56,658 nt of DNA. Source: a bacterium BMS3Bbin05 (lineage in GTDB: Bacteria; Nitrospirota; Thermodesulfovibrionia; Thermodesulfovibrionales; BMS3Bbin05). The notes under the pieces were generated by a model. It worked only from the letters and a program-made list of their open reading frames with translations, made no database searches and was not told where the DNA came from. Below, piece after piece: positions 51,031 through 56,658 of this stretch (position 1 is its first letter; each line of letters begins with the position of its first letter). The stretch spans positions 1 to 56,658 of the forward strand of contig BDTO01000027.1 of assembly GCA_002897855.1 (NCBI GenBank), in the 5' to 3' direction. The position numbers were made by a program, and so were the translations under genes.

Positions 51031-52986
51031 ATGGCCCTCAAAGTTAACCGTACATCTGATTCTGAAAAGGGCTTCACCCTGATCGAACTTGCAATAGTCC
51101 TTGTTGTATTAGGTCTTCTCATCGGGCTCGGCGTCGCCCTCATAGGCCCGCTCACAAAACAGATAAAATACAGGAAGTCACGTGATATCGTAAATACGGC
51201 CAAGGCGGCGGCCATAGGATTTGCCGTATCAAACCGGAGGTTGCCGACAAATGCCGAGTTGACGACTATTACCCGCTCTTCCGACGCATGGACGGGAGCG
51301 CTGAAATATACCCCTGTCGGAGCGCTCACCGGCGCCAATATATGCTGTACAAACCCCGTCCTTCTCACGGTGAATGACAGGGACGGCAACAATATCAATA
51401 ATGTTGTATTCATAATATTTTCAACCGGCGAGGACCATACGGACGATACAACCGTAGGCACACCCCCGCCCGATTTTAATATCCGGACATACAGCACCGC
51501 TTACGACGATATAGCAGAGTTTGTAACCATAGATGAATTAAGAAGCAGAATGGACTGCAGTTCTCTTGAAATAAAACCCAAAAACCTGCCTGAAGGAGTG
51601 GAAGACACTTCATATTCATCACAGCTTGAAGCTCAGGGAGGATGCGCTCCTTACGCCAACTGGCAGGTAACGGGAGGCACATTGCCGGCCGGCCTTGCAC
51701 TCGCTGCTCCTTTGGGGACGATCACCGGTACTGTAAATACATCGGCTACCCCTGCCGGCACCTTCGGTGCGGGGGGCTGCCCTGCCGTCAGTGCCTCGAA
51801 TTTCCAGGCGCAGGTTGATGACAGCCTCGGCAATACAGCCCCGGTACAGTCATTTACCATAAACGTCTTCCCGCAGACCCTCCGGATCACAAACATGGAT
51901 TTACCCTCCGGTACGGAAGGCGGCTCCTACAGTACGACATTATTCGGTGCGGGCGGGAGAAACACTTATTCATGGAGCATCTCATCGGGCACTCTGCCCC
52001 CCGGTCTTGCACTGAACGGCGCAACGGGCACCATAAGCGGCACACCGGCAATCGCCGGCGATTACAACTTTGCCGTTGCCCTGTCCGATACCTGCAATAC
52101 CACATCGAAGGCGTTTACTATAACTATAACGGCCCCTGCATCCGGCGGATGCGGTGTCCCTCTCTCATTGTCGCCTTCAGGGGGTGCACTTGCAGCAGGC
52201 ACGGTCTCAACGGCATACAGCGCTTCGATCTCGGTATCCGGCGGCCTCACTCCATATACATGGACATGCCCGTCCGCCGGTGCGTTGCCGCCAGGGCTCG
52301 TCTGTACCCCTTCGGGCGGCAGTGTTACAATATCCGGGACACCCACAACTGCGGGCACATACAATTTTGATGTGAATGTAACAGACAGCTGCACACCACC
52401 CCGGTCAGCTACAGGCAGTTATTCAATATCGGTAAATCCATCAGCATTCCCTCCAACATGCACGCTGCTCGCAAGCCCGGGTATCGTTGCCTATGGGAGT
52501 ACGGATGCTCTTACATGGACCATTACCAATGGACCGGCCAACGGTACCTTCGCACCCTCCAGTGGTACATGTTCTTCATTTCTGAATTCATCCGGCGGGA
52601 ACTGCACAACCGCTGCGCTTACGGTCCCGGGACTTAATACATTTAATTTGACAGTCACCAATGTCAGTGGAAGCTCGAACTGTTCAGTGAATGTATACGT
52701 AGGTTGCCAGAACTACAGAGTCTGGAATGATAGCGGATCCACCAGAGACTTTCTCATCACCAGCACAGGAACCTGTCGCGCTAACAGAGGCAATGGTTCG
52801 GAAATCACTCAGAATACCAGGAGGCTGACCCCTGGTACTGAAATCGATGAGTTTTATGCGATCGGCGGCTTCTGTTCTGCTCCAACCGGTAATATTTTAG
52901 ATTACAACACTGCAATGAATGCGGATATCGTTATAAACGGCGGTAACGGCGACTGCCGGGTCAACTTCTCAGGCACGGACAGGTAA
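51031..52986 (+). CDS. Large prepilin-like protein with Ig-like domains
   Basis: A 651-residue protein that starts as a prepilin (LKVNRTSDSEKG/FTLIELAIVLVVLGLLIGLGVALIG), with a pilin-like domain to about residue 170. Three He_PIG/putative Ig domains follow (about 187-270, 288-367 and 374-466), each with the pattern SGTLPPGLALNGATGTISGTP. A further Cys-rich part (TCLLASP-like, CSSFLNSSGGNC) and a C-terminal domain of about 90 residues (NYRVWNDSGSTRDFLITS) follow. It could be a tip adhesin carried on the pilus. The size is three times that of a normal pilin. It is read from its own start after the terminator. Confidence 0.85.
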   Translation: MALKVNRTSDSEKGFTLIELAIVLVVLGLLIGLGVALIGPLTKQIKYRKSRDIVNTAKAAAIGFAVSNRRLPTNAELTTITRSSDAWTGALKYTPVGALTGANICCTNPVLLTVNDRDGNNINNVVFIIFSTGEDHTDDTTVGTPPPDFNIRTYSTAYDDIAEFVTIDELRSRMDCSSLEIKPKNLPEGVEDTSYSSQLEAQGGCAPYANWQVTGGTLPAGLALAAPLGTITGTVNTSATPAGTFGAGGCPAVSASNFQAQVDDSLGNTAPVQSFTINVFPQTLRITNMDLPSGTEGGSYSTTLFGAGGRNTYSWSISSGTLPPGLALNGATGTISGTPAIAGDYNFAVALSDTCNTTSKAFTITITAPASGGCGVPLSLSPSGGALAAGTVSTAYSASISVSGGLTPYTWTCPSAGALPPGLVCTPSGGSVTISGTPTTAGTYNFDVNVTDSCTPPRSATGSYSISVNPSAFPPTCTLLASPGIVAYGSTDALTWTITNGPANGTFAPSSGTCSSFLNSSGGNCTTAALTVPGLNTFNLTVTNVSGSSNCSVNVYVGCQNYRVWNDSGSTRDFLITSTGTCRANRGNGSEITQNTRRLTPGTEIDEFYAIGGFCSAPTGNILDYNTAMNADIVINGGNGDCRVNFSGTDR

Positions 52987-53235
52987 TAGACAGTATTTAA
53001 ATCATGGTCTTGCATTATCTTCGCTGGTTTGCCTGACAATCAATAACGGGAATAGCCCGTTTCTCGCCGGGATTTACCAAATATAGCCGCTCTCCCGGAT
53101 TAAGGCTGTTTTGTTAGACATATCGAAAAAGAGAGAGACGACATACCGGGGGACTTGTCAAGGATATTAATGCATCCCCCCCGGAAAGGGATTGGGCCAA
53201 AGATAATCGTTCACGGGCTGCGGCCGAATACTTTA

Positions 53236-53661
53236 CTACGCGAGATTATTCAGATAATCAATGATATAACGGGAAAACTTTTCAAAATCATCAAGGTCTT
53301 TCTGAAGGTGTCTGTGGACTTCCGACAAATCAACCTTCGTGTATTCATGGACAAGTATGTTCCTGAAGCCCGCCAGGGGTGAAAAATAATATGCGAAATC
53401 GTTCGGTATAACTCCAGCCTCTCCGAGTATGTCTATGCTTTCCTTATACTCCTCGGGCTTTCTGAGGCCAAGCTCCGAGATCATAATCTCAGCGATATCG
53501 ATCACACACTCTGCAGAAAGTTGAAGATACCGCTCCACCGCGCCCTTCAGGGTATGGTCCCTTTTAAGTTCGTCTATTGTGCAACTCCGGTAACCTCTCA
53601 GGTATCCAACGTATTCCCGCAGGTTCTCTAACTTATTGCTCACCCTTTCTTTCAGTGTCAT
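53236..53661 (-). CDS. hepT: HepT-type HEPN toxin (RNase)
   Basis: A 141-residue all-helical HEPN (DUF86) protein with the active-site motif RX4HXY (Arg100, His105, Tyr107 in FRNILVHEY). In HepT/MntA modules the HEPN protein is the toxin and is AMPylated on this Tyr by the partner. Its start overlaps the stop of the MntA gene by four bases. Confidence 0.9.
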   Translation of the reverse strand: MTLKERVSNKLENLREYVGYLRGYRSCTIDELKRDHTLKGAVERYLQLSAECVIDIAEIMISELGLRKPEEYKESIDILGEAGVIPNDFAYYFSPLAGFRNILVHEYTKVDLSEVHRHLQKDLDDFEKFSRYIIDYLNNLA

Positions 53662-54089
53662 GTGGATTGAAACCCTCCGGATGCCATTTTCGAAAGGGTT
53701 ATTTCAGCATGTCTCTTATCATAGTATCTTCTGTCGAGATACCTTGATAATATACCGGTCTCAATATCGACTCTGGCGATCCTGTCACTGCAAAATATCA
53801 CCCTGCCGCTCTTTATGATTTCGTATGAAAGCCGGGGAGGAGAGTCGTTCAGTACGGCAACATCAGCAGTCCTTTTCGTCATGGCGCTCAATTCGACCGA
53901 GAGTCTCAGCTTCAGATCGAATCTTTCTGATTTGTCCACATTTCTGTCAAAATATACGGCAATATCTATATCGCTCAGAGCTCCGCTTTGTCCTTTCGCC
54001 TCCGATCCAAAAAGATATGCCACTGTCACGGGATATCTCTTCAAGCAACCGGTTATTCTTTCAATATCATGTTCATCCATAACTAACAT
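53658..54089 (-). CDS. mntA: MntA-type nucleotidyltransferase antitoxin
   Basis: A 143-residue minimal nucleotidyltransferase with the GSX10DXD motif (FGSEAKGQSGALSDIDIAV) and a third acidic residue in MTKRTADVAVL. MntA adds AMP groups to HepT and neutralises it. It precedes hepT in the same transcript, the standard order. The Met at 54089 (MLVMDEHD) is used; the Met three codons later would also do. Confidence 0.9.
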   Translation of the reverse strand: MLVMDEHDIERITGCLKRYPVTVAYLFGSEAKGQSGALSDIDIAVYFDRNVDKSERFDLKLRLSVELSAMTKRTADVAVLNDSPPRLSYEIIKSGRVIFCSDRIARVDIETGILSRYLDRRYYDKRHAEITLSKMASGGFQST

Positions 54090-54565
54090 TATAACAGAAT
54101 TTTCTCTGCTGAATGTCTTTCCCTGAGGTTCTTCGTCACATAGTTTAATCCCACAGGACCATGCGGGGTTAATGACCCTTCCTTGCTCCTCCCCTTACCA
54201 AGGGGAGGATGGGCGGGGTTAAGATGGGACGGGATTCTTCGGGTTTTACCCTCAGAATGACCGGAAAAAGTTGTCATTCTAAACCCTTCACTATTTGTCA
54301 TTCTGAGCCTGTCGAAGAATCTCGCCTTTTCCGCTCAGGACAGGCTGTGCGGGTTCAGGTTTGCAACCTGAACCCGCAGAAAGAATAATGCTGACTGCAG
54401 TACAAGAATGACGGGTGTCTGCACATTCCAGGGCCGTTAAGACTATCTTTTAATCGTTTCCATTTATCTTTCTACTTCCAAATATTTTTTAAAATCCTTG
54501 TTGCGACCTCTCTTTTCATGATATTATTTAAGTTAAGAGATGTACGAGATAGGAGAATTTGGAAA
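54090..54565. repeat. Repeat-rich spacer
   Basis: About 470 bases without a gene. It contains CCTCCCCTTACCAAGGGGAG followed by GATGGGCGGGGTTAA (about 54175-54225), two copies of CATTCTGAGCCTGTCGAAGA-like sequence (about 54297-54322), and the perfect palindrome with arms GCGGGTTCAGGTT (54349-54377). All recur in the spacer at 55356-55716. Confidence 0.75.
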
Positions 54566-54895
54566 ATGTCGCTTGTTACGATGCTTAAAGAGAGAGATGA
54601 GAAAAGAAAAAAATTAAGACAGGATGTCATAAAAGAAGTAAGTAGACTTGTATCTGTTTTAAAGAAACGATATAGTTTTGATTCAGTTTATATTTATGGC
54701 TCGCTTCTTACAGATAAATTCTTTTTCCATTCTGATATTGATCTTGTTATCAAAGGGCTGAAAAAAGAGGACTTTTTTAAGGCATATGCCTTGCTCTTAA
54801 AGGAGAGTGTATATAGAATTGATCTAAAACCTTTTGAAGATATGCCTGTTGAAATGCAGGAAAAAGTTTTATTAAAGGGGAAAGAGGTTGGATAG
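54566..54895 (+). CDS. Nucleotidyltransferase-domain protein (second pair)
   Basis: A 109-residue minimal nucleotidyltransferase with GSX10DXD (YGSLLTDKFFFHSDIDLVI) and a third Asp in YRIDLKPFED. It differs from mntA in the basic coiled start (MLKERDEKRKKLRQDVIKEVSRLV). ATG 54566 follows AGGAG; an earlier in-frame ATG (54518) lacks one. It overlaps the HepT-like gene and presumably forms a toxin-antitoxin-like pair with it. Confidence 0.82.
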   Translation: MSLVTMLKERDEKRKKLRQDVIKEVSRLVSVLKKRYSFDSVYIYGSLLTDKFFFHSDIDLVIKGLKKEDFFKAYALLLKESVYRIDLKPFEDMPVEMQEKVLLKGKEVG

Positions 54896-55355
54896 AGATA
54901 TTATTCGCAGTTTAATATCAGAGATAGAAAATCAGATGAGTAATATCATCGAACTCAGAAAAGAGATGAAGACAATCATGCCTGAGAAATCAAAAATATT
55001 TATGAGGTCAAAGGGCTCAATCCTGCATGACTTCTATAATGGTTGCGAGAGGATTTTTAAGAAAATTGCGATGGAGATTAATGGGGGTTATGAAGAATCA
55101 GAGAAATGGCACAAATCGCTACTTTATAAAATGACTATACCAATAAAGGGTGTAAGACCTCCTGTTTTGTCAGAAGAACTTGCTGCAGAGCTCGATGAAT
55201 ATCTCTCCTTCAGACATGTCTTCAGAAACATTTATGGTTTTGAACTCAAGGGAGAAAGGATTGCTTATCTTTCAAAGAAATTTGATAAAGTTGTCCCTAA
55301 GTTCATAGAAGAAATTAAAAGCTTCCTTGCTTTTCTTGAGAAGGAATTATTGTAA
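54888..55355 (+). CDS. HepT-like HEPN protein (second pair)
   Basis: A 155-residue helical protein with SKGSILHDFYNGCERIFKKIAMEINGG and the C-terminal FRHVFRNIYGFEL, the pattern of the HepT-like family that accompanies a nucleotidyltransferase. The HEPN His position differs from the RX4HXY of classical HepT, so RNase activity is uncertain. It starts at TTG overlapping its partner, after AAAGAGG. Confidence 0.8.
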   Translation: MDRDIIRSLISEIENQMSNIIELRKEMKTIMPEKSKIFMRSKGSILHDFYNGCERIFKKIAMEINGGYEESEKWHKSLLYKMTIPIKGVRPPVLSEELAAELDEYLSFRHVFRNIYGFELKGERIAYLSKKFDKVVPKFIEEIKSFLAFLEKELL

Positions 55356-55406
55356 TTACAGATATCGAACATTGAATTTCATCATGACTGTGCGGGTTCA
55401 GGTTTG

Positions 55407-55666
55407 TACAGACTGTTGAAAAAGCCTTTTTTACAGTCCCTCTGAACCCTTCGGCTATTGTCATTCTGAGCCTGTCGAAGAATCCCGACTTTGAGATTCT
55501 TCGACACTGCGTTCCTCAGAATGATTAAAGAATGCGTTGCCCTCAGTATAACCCCTCCTCTCTCCTCCCCTTAATTTAGGGGGAGGATGGGTGGGGTTAA
55601 GTCGAGATTCTTCGTCGCCCTTGGCTCCTCAGAATGACACATCAGGGAGTTCTTCAACAGGCTGTA
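55407..55666. mobile_element. MITE-like element with CTGTTGAA termini
   Basis: A 260-base non-coding segment bounded by imperfect terminal inverted repeats TACAGACTGTTGAAAAA and TTCTTCAACAGGCTGTA. Such ends are shared by many insertion sequences. Inside are several TCGAAGAATC-type repeats and a CCTCCCCTT..GGGGGAGGATGGG hairpin. No transposase frame remains. Confidence 0.65.
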
Positions 55667-55755
55667 TCGATAAGACAATTTAGATTTTTTACGAGTCCAT
55701 CAATATTAGTTCAATCTTGTTGCGTATTTCCGTTTCATGCTATGATGAAAGAGCT

Positions 55756-56145
55756 ATGGATAAGACAGGGATATTATTATCAGGGATTGGGAAAGTCCTT
55801 GATTCGCACGGGAATATTGAGTTTGCATATCTTTTCGGTTCTTATGCGGATGGAAATGCATTCCCTGCAAGCGACATTGATATTGCGGTATATCTGAGTT
55901 CCGGGCCTGCCGGACTTAATGACGAACTGGTTCTTCACACCATGCTCAGCAGGGAGCTTAAGTGTAATAACGTTGATCTGATCATGATCAATAATACACG
56001 CAATATCATTCTCCTCGAAGACATAATCAAAAATGGGAAAGTTATTTACGATAAAAATTCACCTCTGCGCGAGCAATTTGAGTTGAAGGTTTTCCATTCC
56101 GCTATAGATTTTAAATTCCAGAGAAAGGTATTTGCCGGAAGATGA
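55756..56145 (+). CDS. MntA-type nucleotidyltransferase (third pair)
   Basis: A 129-residue nucleotidyltransferase with GSX10DXD (FGSYADGNAFPASDIDIAV) and a third acidic position in CNNVDLIMIN. The start ATG 55756 has AAAGAGC before it; a longer frame upstream lacks a ribosome site. Its last bases overlap the start of a HEPN gene that is truncated, so the antitoxin seems intact while its toxin is not. Confidence 0.87.
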   Translation: MDKTGILLSGIGKVLDSHGNIEFAYLFGSYADGNAFPASDIDIAVYLSSGPAGLNDELVLHTMLSRELKCNNVDLIMINNTRNIILLEDIIKNGKVIYDKNSPLREQFELKVFHSAIDFKFQRKVFAGR

Positions 56146-56411
56146 CAGAACAGATCAGGGTCAAGATAGAAAAAATCACAAGTTATAACAGACAGCTTGC
56201 AGAAATGAAAAAGGACTGCGCCGGCAGAGTACTGAAAGACCCTGTTTATAGAGGGGCGCTCCTGCACTATCTTTATCTTGCTTCAGATTCATACATAAGC
56301 CTGGCGGAAATGATAATACGCAAAAAAAATTTAAGAACCCCTCAAAGCTATCATGAAGCTATAGACATCCTGGGTGAAAATAATAGGTTCTTTCTCATTT
56401 CAAATGGGTAA
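56142..56411 (+). pseudogene. Truncated hepT (third pair)
   Basis: The first 80 residues align with HepT (YRGALLHYLYLASDSYISLAEMIIRKKNLRTPQSYHEAIDILGE), but the frame then runs into unrelated codons and stops at 89 residues, where about 50 more are expected. The catalytic RX4HXY segment is absent and the downstream DNA is repeat sequence, which suggests that a repeat insertion or deletion removed the C-terminus. Confidence 0.8.
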
Positions 56412-56530
56412 ACTGTCACCCTGAGAGTAAATTACTGTCACCCTGAGCCCTTCGACTACAGTCATTCCAGGCCTGTCGCTTTTTTTGTCACCCTGAGAGT
56501 AAAAACTGTCACCCTGAGCTTGTCGAAGGG
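56410..56530. repeat. GTCACCCTGAG dispersed repeats
   Basis: At least four GTCACCCTGAG units occur here, some extended to GAGCTTGTCGAAGGG. They are a very common dispersed repeat type and are related to those at 54297 and 55459. Confidence 0.8.
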
Positions 56531-56658
56531 TAATTTTACCAACTCTTCATAATCTCCAGCGATTATAGCCTCTTTTTTTCTTCTTGACCAGCCTTTTATC
56601 TGTTTCTCCCTGGAGATTGCTTCTATAATATCTGTAAATTCTTCAACATGCATTAATT
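56462..56658 (-). CDS. GIY-YIG nuclease-family protein, C-terminal part (cut by window edge)
   Basis: The minus-strand frame EEFTDIIEAISREKQIKGWSRRKKEAIIAGDYEELVKL matches the C-terminal part of small UvrC-like GIY-YIG proteins. The GIY-YIG and catalytic Arg region would lie beyond the right edge. The last 25 codons (FDKLRVTVFTLRVTKK) are translation of the GTCACCCTGAG repeats, so the natural end is altered or extended. Confidence 0.75.
   Translation of the reverse strand, partial: LMHVEEFTDIIEAISREKQIKGWSRRKKEAIIAGDYEELVKLPFDKLRVTVFTLRVTKKATGLE

Overview
The window looks like the chromosome of a free-living, anaerobic or microaerophilic Gram-negative diazotroph of moderate GC content. Four things suggest the Nitrospirota (Thermodesulfovibrionia-like) or a deltaproteobacterial neighbour: the NifI proteins, the palindromic repeats built on CCCCCTTTGCCAAAGGGGG, the MSHA-type pilus locus, and the formate dehydrogenase with hydrogenase-like beta and gamma subunits. 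This placement is inference, because there is no rRNA or tRNA gene to anchor it.

Region 1 (1-10.5 kb) is a nitrogen fixation island. It begins inside a fused nifE-nifN gene, which carries an in-frame palindromic repeat. It continues with a NifX-family protein, the switch-off proteins NifI1 and NifI2, a nif-specific ferredoxin and an acetyltransferase. A second operon starts at a clear sigma-54 promoter: a short nifB, a HesA/ThiF protein, the molybdate transporter modABC, and an isopropylmalate-synthase-like enzyme that probably makes homocitrate. Together these form a supply line for the iron-molybdenum cofactor.

Region 2 (10.5-22.4 kb) handles ammonium sensing and assimilation. It holds a 56-residue free-standing NifA-type DNA-binding domain, an outer-membrane protein, three ammonium transporters, two GlnB/GlnK proteins and glutamine synthetase. 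A NYN-domain protein, an OmpR-type two-component pair and two small proteins sit in between. Several promoters share sigma-54 elements preceded by a CTACAAnnTTGTAG palindrome, which suggests one regulon for fixation and ammonium uptake.

Region 3 (22.6-28.3 kb) is the phosphate system pstSCAB-phoU on the minus strand, with Pho-box-like repeats and a small Cys-rich ORF upstream of pstS. Region 4 (27.9-30.5 kb) is a histidine kinase and methyltransferase between two inverted copies of a MITE-like element, next to a three-unit repeat with a 35-bp period. Region 5 (30.6-35.2 kb) is a cysteine-type formate dehydrogenase operon preceded by a NusG paralogue.

Region 6 (35.8-53 kb) has two convergent HD-GYP cyclic-di-GMP phosphodiesterase genes, selA and a complete-looking MSHA-type pilus operon (mshI, J, K, L, E, G, M, N equivalents), followed by three prepilins, one of them very large with Ig-like domains. 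The pilus ATPase keeps the MshEN cyclic-di-GMP-binding motif, so the phosphodiesterases and the pilus may work together. Region 7 (53-56.6 kb) is an accessory tail of three nucleotidyltransferase/HEPN pairs (one decayed), dispersed repeats, a MITE-like element and the end of a GIY-YIG protein.
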